From positions 1 to 64,000 of the forward strand of contig CAZYAZ010000010.1 of the NCBI GenBank assembly GCA_964646205.1: a DNA stretch of 64,000 bases, given 5' to 3'. The position numbers and the translations under genes are program-made. Below, piece by piece: positions 26,175-36,995 of this stretch. The notes under the pieces are model-generated. The model was not told where the DNA came from, did no database searches, and saw only the letters and a program-made list of their open reading frames with translations. Within the stretch, counting starts at the first letter, position 1, and every line of letters begins with the position of its first letter. The stretch comes from UBA8437 sp964646205. Its GTDB lineage: Bacteria > Planctomycetota > Planctomycetia > Planctomycetales > Planctomycetaceae.

Positions 26175-29004
26175 TCTCCGACACCCCGATGGTCGAACTG
26201 ACAATCGACGGACAAGAGGTCCGGGTCCCGTCCGGAACGTCGATCTGGGACGCGGCCCACCAGGCGGGGATTTCTATCCCCGCGCTGTGCCACGACCCGG
26301 GACTGGAACCCGTCGGCGTCTGTCGGCTCTGCGTGGTCGATGTCGGTGAAAGAGTCCTGGCAGCAAGTTGTGTCCGGGCCTGTTCCGAGGGAATGACTGT
26401 CGAAACACAGTCCGACTCGATCGACCTCCACCGTCGACAGTTGACCCGGCTGTTGCTGAGTGAGCATCCCTCACCCTGCCAGCAACAGCAGCAAACCAGC
26501 GACTGCTCGCTGGAAGAACTGGGACGCCAGTTCGGATTGATTGGTCCAGACCAACCAACCCTCCAATCAGACCACGGCCCCCAACGCGAACAGGATCACT
26601 CCTCACCGGTGATCGCCGTTGACCACCAGGCCTGCATCCTCTGTGATCGCTGTATCCGGGCATGCGATGACATCCAGTCCAACGACGTGATTGGCCGAAC
26701 CGGAAAAGGGGCGGGCGCCCGGATCGCATTCGACTTCGATCAACCGATGGGCAACAGCAGTTGCGTTTCGTGTGGCGAGTGCTCCGCGGCGTGCCCAACA
26801 GGGGCGCTGGTCGGCCACACCTTGACGCAGCCCGTCGTCGACCGGGACCAGATGACAGGTGTCGACACCGTCTGCCCCTACTGCGGTGTCGGCTGCGCGG
26901 TCACCGCCTGGACTCACCAGGACACGATTGTCGAACTCGAGGGCCGTTCGAGTCCTGTCAACCAGGGCCGACTGTGCGTCAAGGGCCGTTATGGCTGGGA
27001 TTACACGCTACACCCACATCGTCTGACGCGACCGCTGATTCGCCGTGAATCGGCCTACCCGAAGGGACCGCTTTCGCCCGAGGTCACGGGATCGCTACCC
27101 GGGAGTGGCAACAAGCCCGGCGGCCTGGTTGACCTCGACACCGTGATGCCCGCATTTCGTGAAGCGAGTTGGGAAGAAGCACTCGAGTTGGTCGGTCAGA
27201 AACTGACCTCGATTCGCGACACCCACGGCAGCGATTCGCTGGCAGGATTCGGATCGGCCAAGGGATCCAACGAGGAAGCCTACCTGTTCCAGCGTTTTGT
27301 TCGGGCCGGGCTGGGCACCAACAACGTCGACCATTGCACGCGGCTGTGTCACGCCTCGAGCGTCGCGGCCTTGATGGAGACTATTGGCTCGGGTGCCGTC
27401 ACCAATGTCTTTGCCGATGTGGCACGCGCTGACGTGGCACTGGTTACCGGATCGAACACCACGGCCAACCACCCCGTGGCCGCGACCTTTATCAAGCAGG
27501 CTGCCCGGGCGGGGACCAAGTTGATTGTCGTCGACGTCCGACGCAACACGATCGCCGACCACGCAACACACTTCGCACAAATTCAACCCGGAACCGACGT
27601 CGCCTTCTACAACTCGCTGCTGCACGTTCTGGCTCGCGATGGATTGCTCGATCGCGACTACATCGCCACGCACACCGAGAATTTCGAAGCACTGGAAACA
27701 CTGGTCGGCGCCGACTACAGCCCCGAACAGGCGTCGACCATTTGCGGCGTACCGGCCGAACAGATCGAGGCCATCGCCCACACGATTGGCCAGGCCACTC
27801 CACCCGGAGGTGGCGGCGCCATGATGGTCTTCTGGGGCATGGGCATTTCGCAACACGTCACCGGTACCGACAATGCCCGGTGCCTGATCTCGCTGTGCCT
27901 GGCCACCGGCAATGTCGGCCGCCCGGGAACCGGGTTGCACCCGCTGCGTGGCCAAAACAACGTGCAGGGAGCCAGCGATGCCGGACTGATCCCGATGGTC
28001 TTCCCGGATTACCAGCCGGTCACCGATGATGACGTCAGGCACAAGTTCGAAAACGCCTGGGGAAGTGACCTCGACGCCAAGCCCGGCCTGACAGTTGTGG
28101 AAATCATGGCCGGGGCACTCGAGGGGTCGGTCCGGGGCCTGTACATCATGGGCGAGAACCCCTTCATCTCCGACCCCAATGCCAACAAGGTCCGCCAGGC
28201 CCTCTCGGCCCTGGATTTCCTTGCCATCCAGGACATCTTCCTGACCGAGACGGCCGAATTTGCCGACGTGATCCTGCCGGCGGGCAGTTACTTCGAAAAG
28301 ACCGGCACCTACACCAACACCGACCGTCGAGTTCAACTGGGCCGCCCGGTAGTCGATCCTCCAGGGGAAGCCCGCCAGGACTGGGAGATTCTCTGCGAGG
28401 TCTCGCGACGGGTTGGCCTCGCTTCCGAATACGACAATGTCTCGAACATCTTCGACGAGTTCACCTCGCTGACCCGCAACTACCAGGGGCTGACACACGA
28501 GGTGCTTGGAACAACTGGACGACTCTGGCCCTGCCCGGATCCGGAGACCGACGAGGGAACCCAGATCCTGTTCGGCGATGGCTTCCCCACCTCCAACGGT
28601 CGCGGCCGTTTCGTGCCGTGCCCCTACCAACCGGCCGATGAATTGCCCGATGACGATTTTCCCTTTGTGCTCAACACAGGTCGTGTCCTGGAACACTGGC
28701 ACACCGGCAGCATGACCCGCCGTAGCCGGGCACTGGATGCGATCCAGCCCGAGGCGTTTGTGGCCATTCACCCTGACGACCTGCAACGACTGCAACTCGA
28801 AAGTGGCCAGCGATTGAGAATCACCAGTCGACGTGGCGCGATCGAACTGGCCGCCCGATCCGACCCGGGAATCCAACCCGGCTCCATCTTCATTCCGTTT
28901 CACTTCCGTGAGGCGGCAGCCAACACGTTGACCAATGACTCGCTGGACCCGCACGGGAAGATCCCCGAGTACAAGGTCTGCGCCGTCCAGGTCGAACCGG
29001 CCGG

Positions 29005-29008
<4 letters not shown>
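26171..29008 (+). CDS. Formate dehydrogenase, molybdenum catalytic subunit (FdsA/FdhA-like, Cys type)
   Basis: 945 aa. N-terminal [2Fe-2S] ferredoxin domain (Cys40, 51, 54, 67), two [4Fe-4S] clusters (C-I-L-C-D-R-C and C-V-S-C-G-E-C, about 155-215), then the proximal cluster C-P-Y-C-G-V-G-C starting at Cys235. The segment N-V-D-H-C-T-R-L-C-H-A-S-S places a Cys (393) where E. coli FdhF has its Mo-ligand selenocysteine, so this is a selenium-free enzyme. The rest is the molybdopterin-dinucleotide region with a C-terminal MopB domain. It oxidises formate to CO2, or the reverse, in the cytoplasm. The start is fixed by the ATGA overlap. fdsC/fdhD-type maturation genes are not in view. Confidence 0.92.
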
Positions 29009-30438
<1,430 letters not shown>

Positions 30439-30643
30439 ATCCGTTGCACCCGCACCAGGAAATTCACAGTCGTGACAGCGTCTCGACTCCTCAATTGTAG
30501 CGAACACCAGCGGGCGACGGCATGACCACCACGACCGCGTCTGGCAACCTCTTGGTGTGGGGTTTACGATGGAGGACCGACGGCCACATGTGTCGTCGTG
30601 GTGGTGCAAGGAGGCTGCACGTGGTTCAGGATCCGCAGGCCTC

Positions 30644-33600
30644 ATGCATTACATCCCCGAATCAGCCCGGGAGTTTCTCCAGGATGACGCATCCACGGCC
30701 GGATCCGTTCCGTCCGAGGGAATCGGATACCACTACCGTTCGGCGCCGATTTACCTGCTGACCGTTCTTGTTGGCCTGCTGTTGGGAGGCGACCTGCTGG
30801 CCGGCGTGGCCGGCTGGCCCGAATACCAGCTCCTGTTCGGTTTCCGCCTGGCCTTGCTCGCCGCCGTCCTCGGTGGTTCACGGATCCTGTTTCAGTCGCT
30901 GGAAGGACTGTTCACCGGACGCATCGGTGCCGACCTCGCCCTGACAATCGCCTGCCTGGCCGCCATCCTGCTGCGTGAACCAGTCACCGCCGCCCTGGTG
31001 GTGTTCGTGGCCCTGTGCGGTGAAAGCATCGAGGGGTACACAGTCGACCGGGCACAGCGAGCCATCCGTGGCATCTTCCAGTTGTGCCCCAGCTTCGCCC
31101 ATCGCCTGGTCGACGGCCAGGAACACGACGTGGCCATCGACGAACTCGAGGCCAACGACCTGGTGGTCGTCCGGCCCGGCGAACGACTCCCCGTCGATGG
31201 GCTGGTTCACTCGGGCACCTCCGCCGTCGACCAATCGGCGTTGACCGGTGAAAGCCTGCCGATTGACAAGGAACCCGGCGATCCCGTTTTCACCGGAACA
31301 CTCAACCAGTTTGGCGCCCTGGTGGTCACGACTCGCCAGATCGGTGACCAGTCGCAACTGGGACAGGTGATTACGCTGGTGGCCGAGGCAACCCAGCGGA
31401 AGGCTCCGATCGAACGGACCGCCGATCGACTGGCACGTCTGTTTCTGCCCGCGGTACTGCTGTCCGCGTTGCTGACACTGCTGGGCTGGAGATTCCTTGG
31501 CGAGGCCGGAACCTGGGAATCGGGATACCTGCCGGCACTCGCTGTCCTGGTCGTCGCCTGTCCCTGCCCGCTGATCCTGGCGACTCCCAGCGCGGTCATG
31601 GCGGCTATGGCCTGGCTGGCTCGAGAGGGTGTCGTCGTCAAGGGTTCCGCTGCCCTTGAACGTCTCGCCCAGGTCGACACCTTCGTCTTCGACAAGACCG
31701 GCACCCTGACCCGTGGCGAGCCGGTTCTGGGACTTGTCCGCACCGCTCCCGGCAGCCAACTGGGTGTCAACGAACTGATCAGGATGGCCGCCGCGGCCGA
31801 GCGTTCCAGCGAACACGTGCTGGCACGACTCGTCGTTCGGGAAGCCGAAGACCGGGGCATGGTGGTGCCGACCCCCGAATCCTTCTCCGCCGAACCCGGA
31901 TTTGGGGTCACCGCCTCGCTTCCTGCCGGAGCACTCCGAGACTCCTCATGCCGTGTTCTGGTCGGAAACCGCCGTCTGCTGGAACAACACGGAGTCGTGA
32001 TCGACGAATCAGCCGAAACCACCATTGGCGAACTCACCTCGGCCGGCCAGACCGAGATCCTGGTTGCTCTGGACGGGACCTGGGTCGGTGCACTGGGTGT
32101 CACCGATGCCCCCAGGACCGAGTCCACCGCGGTCCTCGATGCACTCAAGCAAAACGGGATCGGCCAGATGGTCTTGCTGACCGGAGATCGCCAGAAACCT
32201 GCCACCACGCTCTCGGAAACCCTGCCAACGATCGACCAGGTCCACAGTGAACTGCTGCCCGCAGAGAAAGCCGAGTGGATCAGGGTGGCCGAGTCCGAGG
32301 GACACCGGGTGGCGATGGTGGGCGACGGAATCAACGACGCACCGGCCCTGGCCACCGCCTCGGTCGGAATCGCCCTGGGCGGAGTCGGCAGCGACATCGC
32401 CGCAGAAGCCGGCGACCTCGTCCTGATGGGAGACCCTCTCAGACCCCTGCCGGGCCTGTTCCTACTCTCGCGACAACTCGTCCGCACAATCCGGCAAAGC
32501 ATCTGGTTGTTCGCGTTCGGAATGAACGGCCTGGGAATCCTGCTTGGGGCACTGGGTGTCCTTTCACCGGCCGCCGCCGCCATCTTCCACGAATTCGCCT
32601 CCCTGGCGGTGATGCTCAACGCGCTGAGACTGTTGTGGTTCATGCGATGGCACGAGACCCGCTGGGGAACACTCGGTGCCGCGATGGCCAGGCAGGCCAC
32701 CCGGATCACCGACACGCTCTCCCCCTCGCGGCTCACCTTTGAAGCAATCCGGCACTGGCGTCTCGGACTCAAGCTCGCCGCGGCCCTGTTGCTGTTCGCC
32801 TGGTGTGTTTCAGGAATCACCGTGATCCCCGCGGACGAGCAGGCCGTCGTGGCCCGTTTCGGAAAACCGCACCAGGATCTCGGACCCGGCTGGCACTGGC
32901 GCTGGCCCCAGCCACTGGAAATCGTCAGTCGCGAGAAGATCTTCCAGCTTCGAGTGTTGCCGATCGGGTTCCGACACGGACCCCCGACTCAGCAGGAGCC
33001 GGGTCTCTACGTGGCACCGGTGGAATGGAATAGCCGACACGACCAGGAGACGTCCGCCTCCATCAACAGTGGCGACACGGATTCGACACTGCTGGAAGAG
33101 TCTCAACTGCTCACCGGCGACGAACTGATGATCGAATTGACCGCGATGGTGGAATACAGGATCGGAAACACCCGCAACCTCCGGCTGTTCACTTTCGGAA
33201 ATGCGTCACCCGAGACACTGCTGCGAGCGGCAGCCGAGAGTGCGATCCGGGAAGTTGCCGCCTCCGCGTCACTGGCCGACCTGATGACCGGCCGCCGGAA
33301 AGCCCTACAATCTCGATGCCTCGACGCCACCCGCCGAGCCGTCACCTCCTACTCACTTGGGCTGGAAATCGTCGATGTCAAGTTGATCGATGTTCATCCG
33401 CCTCGACAGGTCGTCGGAGCCTACCGCCAGGTCGCCGATGCACTGGAAGAACGAGAACGGTTGATCAACGAAGCCGAAGGGTACTACGCCCGACGGCTGC
33501 TCGCTGCCGCCGGGGCTCGTGCCATCGCGTTCCTCGCCTCAACCGACACCACGAACCGGGACTCGACCCGAAACCAACGTCCCACGACCGTGTCGTACTG

Positions 33601-34015
33601 GTCCCTGGACGACCCGGCCACCTGGCAACTCCTGCTCGACGGCAAGTTGCTCTCCGGAGAAGCCGCCGCGACCGTCGATGCGGCCCACGCGGCCGCTGCC
33701 GACACGACTGCCACGGCCCTGGGGCAGGCCGAGCGTTACGAACAGCTCCTCGAGGCCAGCACCGCCACACCGGGACAGCGCGATGTCTCCAAGCTGCACC
33801 TCTACTTCCGCGCGGTCGAGAATGCCATCGCCAATCGGCCACTGACTGTTCTCGATCCCCGTGCCACCGGCCGCAAGCACCTGATGCTGACTCAACCCGG
33901 TGCAGGCGGCCTGCCCATGTTCTCGACACCACTCGCACCCGGCGACGACGAGGAACAGATCGTCTCGCCACCTCGACCAGAAACAACCGACCGGGAGTCC
34001 CCCGATGAACGATAA
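30644..34015 (+). CDS. P1B-type heavy-metal ATPase fused to a C-terminal HflK/stomatin (SPFH) domain
   Basis: About 1,123 aa. Residues 1-700 form a P1B ATPase without N-terminal metal-binding domains. The actuator shows T-G-E-S (about 202), the membrane metal site C-P-C (about 306) is followed by P-L-I-L-A-T-P, phosphorylation is at D-K-T-G-T-L-T (about 350), and the hinge is G-D-G-I-N-D-A-P (about 560). After a TM helix (about 705-722) comes an SPFH domain (A-D-E-Q-A-V-V-A-R-F-G onwards, about 725-960) with a C-terminal Ala/Glu/Arg-rich coiled part. The two halves are in one uninterrupted frame. The metal is not identifiable from CPC alone. In-frame starts at 30557 and 30569 cannot be excluded; an AAGGAGG at 30608-30614 is too far from ATG 30644 to decide. 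It heads a three-gene SPFH operon. Confidence 0.85.
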   Translation: MHYIPESAREFLQDDASTAGSVPSEGIGYHYRSAPIYLLTVLVGLLLGGDLLAGVAGWPEYQLLFGFRLALLAAVLGGSRILFQSLEGLFTGRIGADLALTIACLAAILLREPVTAALVVFVALCGESIEGYTVDRAQRAIRGIFQLCPSFAHRLVDGQEHDVAIDELEANDLVVVRPGERLPVDGLVHSGTSAVDQSALTGESLPIDKEPGDPVFTGTLNQFGALVVTTRQIGDQSQLGQVITLVAEATQRKAPIERTADRLARLFLPAVLLSALLTLLGWRFLGEAGTWESGYLPALAVLVVACPCPLILATPSAVMAAMAWLAREGVVVKGSAALERLAQVDTFVFDKTGTLTRGEPVLGLVRTAPGSQLGVNELIRMAAAAERSSEHVLARLVVREAEDRGMVVPTPESFSAEPGFGVTASLPAGALRDSSCRVLVGNRRLLEQHGVVIDESAETTIGELTSAGQTEILVALDGTWVGALGVTDAPRTESTAVLDALKQNGIGQMVLLTGDRQKPATTLSETLPTIDQVHSELLPAEKAEWIRVAESEGHRVAMVGDGINDAPALATASVGIALGGVGSDIAAEAGDLVLMGDPLRPLPGLFLLSRQLVRTIRQSIWLFAFGMNGLGILLGALGVLSPAAAAIFHEFASLAVMLNALRLLWFMRWHETRWGTLGAAMARQATRITDTLSPSRLTFEAIRHWRLGLKLAAALLLFAWCVSGITVIPADEQAVVARFGKPHQDLGPGWHWRWPQPLEIVSREKIFQLRVLPIGFRHGPPTQQEPGLYVAPVEWNSRHDQETSASINSGDTDSTLLEESQLLTGDELMIELTAMVEYRIGNTRNLRLFTFGNASPETLLRAAAESAIREVAASASLADLMTGRRKALQSRCLDATRRAVTSYSLGLEIVDVKLIDVHPPRQVVGAYRQVADALEERERLINEAEGYYARRLLAAAGARAIAFLASTDTTNRDSTRNQRPTTVSYWSLDDPATWQLLLDGKLLSGEAAATVDAAHAAAADTTATALGQAERYEQLLEASTATPGQRDVSKLHLYFRAVENAIANRPLTVLDPRATGRKHLMLTQPGAGGLPMFSTPLAPGDDEEQIVSPPRPETTDRESPDER

Positions 34016-35072
34016 CGCCACAACACCTCGCCCCCGTTCGGCAGCAACCCGGAGTCTGCTGATCGCAACCGGACTCGCGTTGGCCTGCGGTCTCGCAAGT
34101 TCCTCCTGCACGTTCGTCGACGAATCCGAATGGGTACTCGTCGAACGACTGGGACAAATTGTCCGCATCCACGACCAGCCCGACGACCGTGGACTGAACT
34201 GGAAACTCCCGTGGCCAATAGAGACAACTCGGACATTCGACGCCCGGGTCCAGATTGTCGACCCGCCCGGCGGCGAAATGGTCACTGCCGACAAGAAGAA
34301 CATCACCGTCGACGCATTTCTCTGCTGGAGGATCGCCTCTCCCGAGACTTCGACCTCCACCGATGCCGACCCGAGTTCCCGTCCCCTCTACCGATTTTTC
34401 ACCACCCTCGGATCCACGCAAACCGCCCGGGTCCGACTCTCTGAACATGTCCTGCCAGAATTGCGAACCCGGCTGGGCGAGACGGATTTCGACCAGCTCG
34501 TCAACGTCCACGAACCGAAAACCGATCCCACCGGGCAGGCCGGACAACTGGTTGTGATTCCCCGGACGGTACGAGCCGGGCTGGCCGACCTGATCCGTGA
34601 CCGTTATGGAATCGAGTTGATCGACGTCCGCATCAAGCGACTGAATTTTCCGCAGCAAAACCAGGTGGCGGTCTACGAGCGAATGAAGACCGAACGAAAA
34701 AAGATCGCCGAACGATACCGCAGCGAGGGACTGGCCGAGAACACTCGAATCAAGAGCCAGGCCGACCTGCAATACAGCCAGATTCTGGCCAATGCCCGCC
34801 GCGACGCGGACCTGATCCGTGGGCGAGCCGACGCAGAAAGCCTGAGAATTCTCAATCAGGCCCATCGGCGCGACGTCGAGTTCTACCGTTTCACTCGAAC
34901 GCTCGATAGCTACCGCCTGATTCTCAATGACCGCACCACCCTGGTGCTCTCCGGATCCAGTGGACTGCTGAAACTGCTCACCGAGGGTGTCTCCGACATT
35001 CCGACAACCAGTTCTCCAAACCCGCCGGGCACTCCCACCACCTCGGCCTCGGACCCGGAGGACAATCGATGA
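34005..35072 (+). CDS. HflC/HflK-like SPFH membrane protein
   Basis: 355 aa. The N-terminal hydrophobic segment (about 17-35) ends in A-S-S-S-C, so it may be a TM anchor or a lipoprotein signal. An SPFH domain (about 40-240, starting E-S-E-W-V-L-V-E-R-L-G) precedes a charged helix with the R-x-x-A-E-R-Y-R-S-E-G pattern typical of HflC (about 225-300). HflKC proteins ring FtsH and restrain it. The ATG lies inside the ATPase-SPFH gene (11-base overlap) behind a GGGAG site, so expression is coupled. Confidence 0.85.
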   Translation: MNDNATTPRPRSAATRSLLIATGLALACGLASSSCTFVDESEWVLVERLGQIVRIHDQPDDRGLNWKLPWPIETTRTFDARVQIVDPPGGEMVTADKKNITVDAFLCWRIASPETSTSTDADPSSRPLYRFFTTLGSTQTARVRLSEHVLPELRTRLGETDFDQLVNVHEPKTDPTGQAGQLVVIPRTVRAGLADLIRDRYGIELIDVRIKRLNFPQQNQVAVYERMKTERKKIAERYRSEGLAENTRIKSQADLQYSQILANARRDADLIRGRADAESLRILNQAHRRDVEFYRFTRTLDSYRLILNDRTTLVLSGSSGLLKLLTEGVSDIPTTSSPNPPGTPTTSASDPEDNR

Positions 35073-36115
35073 CAGATCGTCCTGACATCGCCACCGGGGC
35101 AGTCGCCGATTCCACCTCGAGGCGGATGCTCCGCCCGAGCCACCTCTGGACAGCAATCCTCGTGTTGTCAGCCTGGCTGATCAGCGGCTTCTACATTGTC
35201 CGGGGCAACGAACAGGCAGTGGTCCGCCGTTTTGGTGCACTCGTCCGAAACGCCGGAGGCGGGGTAGAGATTTACTCGAGTGGCTTGAGATGGGACCTGC
35301 CATGGCCGCTGGCCCGGATCGACCGCGTCAACACGCGTGAGGTTCGCACGTTGACGATGGGCCGGCCCGAATTTGGACCAGAACTCAACCAGGACTCCGC
35401 GACTGAATTCCTCGCCAACGTCGACCCGGCACACCAGTCCCAGTTCCTCACCGGCGATCGAAACATCCTCAATCTGCAAGTCACCGTTCACTACCATGTG
35501 GGTGACATCGATCGGTTCCTGTTCGGTGAATCCGACCCGCGTGCCCGGCTGAAGTCCCTGGTGGAATCCCTGGTCACCGACACGATCAGCAGTAGCGATG
35601 TCGATTTCGTCTATGTCGATGGCCGCCATCAACTTCGGAGTGTCCTCGTCGATCGCCTGGCCACCGCACTTCCCGGAGCACCGCTGGGACTGGTTGTCGA
35701 CGACGTCACTGTCGGTGCCGTCTATCCCCCCATCCAGGCCAAATCCGAGTTTCTCGATGTGATGAACGCCAGGGCCGAACGCAAGACACACATCAACAAT
35801 GCCCAGGCCTACCAGGTCAAGCGGGCCAACGAGAGCCAAGCGCAGGCGAAACGAACGCAACTCGAAGCCGCCGCTTACGGCAGCCGAACGGTTGCCTCTG
35901 CCCAGGGCGAAGCGGCCCGCTTCGACCAGTTGGTGACCCAGATCCAGCACGAAGCAAAAAGTGGACAACAGGACTACGCCGGAGCACGGCGGCTGGCAAT
36001 GAAGCGGATGTACCTGGACACCATGCGATCCATCTTCGCCCGGGTCGCCGCCAAGATCGTCCTCGACTCGGGAAAACCCGTCGATCTGACGATACTGCGC
36101 CAGTCGGGAAAATGA
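35069..36115 (+). CDS. HflK-like SPFH membrane protein
   Basis: 348 aa. One TM helix (about 29-48), then an SPFH domain starting R-G-N-E-Q-A-V-V-R-R-F-G, with a HflK-like V-D-P-A-H-Q-S-Q-F-L-T-G-D-x-N segment (about 108-122), the HflK landmark between strands. A helical A-Q-A-Y region (about 240-310) and a metazoan-HflK-like Y-L-D-T-M block near the end follow. ATGA overlap with the preceding gene. Together the operon encodes two separate SPFH subunits plus the ATPase-fused one, suggesting a hetero-oligomeric ring. Confidence 0.88.
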   Translation: MTDRPDIATGAVADSTSRRMLRPSHLWTAILVLSAWLISGFYIVRGNEQAVVRRFGALVRNAGGGVEIYSSGLRWDLPWPLARIDRVNTREVRTLTMGRPEFGPELNQDSATEFLANVDPAHQSQFLTGDRNILNLQVTVHYHVGDIDRFLFGESDPRARLKSLVESLVTDTISSSDVDFVYVDGRHQLRSVLVDRLATALPGAPLGLVVDDVTVGAVYPPIQAKSEFLDVMNARAERKTHINNAQAYQVKRANESQAQAKRTQLEAAAYGSRTVASAQGEAARFDQLVTQIQHEAKSGQQDYAGARRLAMKRMYLDTMRSIFARVAAKIVLDSGKPVDLTILRQSGK

Positions 36116-36131
36116 TTCCGGTGTTCGGTCG

Positions 36132-36797
36132 CTACAAGCGGTCCACCAGCAAGCGCGACGCTGCTTGTTCGCCCAGCGACACGGGCGCCCCGTCGATCTC
36201 CAGCGTCACCGTGCCCCCCGCCTGGTTGTTCAGAACCACCTGGCCCTCGACCCCCAACGCCACACCGTTGTGAGTCAGAAACTGCAAAAACTCGGCTCCC
36301 TGGTCCGTCACCCGGACGATGCGGACCCGTTCCCCCGACGGACAACTCGCCAGCGTCGTGACATCGGCCACCGTTTCCGGCCAACTCCCGTCCGCGGTAG
36401 GAATTGGATCACCGTGGGGATCAAAACCCGGGCGACCCAGGAATTCGTCGATCCGTTCGACCAGGTCGTCACTGACAGCATGCTCCATGTGTTCGGCTTC
36501 CTCGTGGACCTGGTCCCATGAGAGTCCCAGTGTCTGAACAAGGAACTGCTCGATGAGCCGGTGCCGTCGCAGCATCCGCATTCCCAGCATCCGCCCCGCC
36601 TCGGTCAGCCGTACTCCCTCGTAGGCCCGGTACTCGACCAGGTCGGCGTCACCCAGTGTCTGGTGCATGCTGGTCACAGTGCCCGGTGACACGCCCAACG
36701 CAGTCGCCACCTGACCGGCCGACACCCAGTCGGCATTCTCGCGCAACCCGATTTGCAGTATCGCCTTGAGATAATTCTCGACTGTCAGGCTCAGCAT
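36132..36797 (-). CDS. DtxR/MntR-family metal-dependent transcriptional regulator
   Basis: About 221 aa. N-terminal winged helix (about 1-70: E-N-Y-L-K-A-I, then V-S-A-G-Q-V-A-T-A-L-G-V-S-P-G-T-V), a dimerisation/metal domain with the H-x-x-x-E-x-x-x-x and H-E-E-A-E-H-x-E-H patterns (about 85-115), and a C-terminal FeoA/SH3-like domain (about 150-221). Such regulators repress or activate Fe2+ or Mn2+ transport genes. It converges on the ATPase-SPFH operon with 16 bp between stops, and its presence supports a metal-homeostasis role there. ATG 36797 is chosen because M-L-S-L-T-V-E-N-Y starts the HTH fold. Confidence 0.9.
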   Translation of the reverse strand: MLSLTVENYLKAILQIGLRENADWVSAGQVATALGVSPGTVTSMHQTLGDADLVEYRAYEGVRLTEAGRMLGMRMLRRHRLIEQFLVQTLGLSWDQVHEEAEHMEHAVSDDLVERIDEFLGRPGFDPHGDPIPTADGSWPETVADVTTLASCPSGERVRIVRVTDQGAEFLQFLTHNGVALGVEGQVVLNNQAGGTVTLEIDGAPVSLGEQAASRLLVDRL

Positions 36798-36995
36798 CCG
36801 CGCGACTCCTTGGCCGTCGATTACAGTCCCTACCTGCACCCGCGTCAATCGACGTCGCGTCGACACCTCGTGCAACCAACCACCGCCTGCCGTACACTGG
36901 ATGGACGATTCGATCAGGTCGTCATGTCGGCCGGAGAAGACAGGAAACCGGGCACCAGCGCATCAATTGCTCGGCCAATACCAGGACATCCGTCC

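Noticed and set aside
27095..28954. 619-aa open frame antisense to the formate dehydrogenase catalytic subunit
   Set aside because: Shadow frame of a GC-rich gene: the plus-strand frame has all cofactor motifs, and the antisense translation has no family features. The same holds for the long antisense frames at 18314-20341, 33465-35156, 21899-23287 and 54312-55667.
30557..30643. N-terminal extension of the ATPase-SPFH protein
   Set aside because: Not excluded, but the extra 29 residues show no membrane or metal-binding motif (a single Cys only), so the shorter start is preferred.
34005..34110. Firm lipoprotein call for the first separate SPFH protein
   Set aside because: A-S-S-S-C is only a poor lipobox and HflC proteins normally have a TM anchor, so it is left as a possibility.
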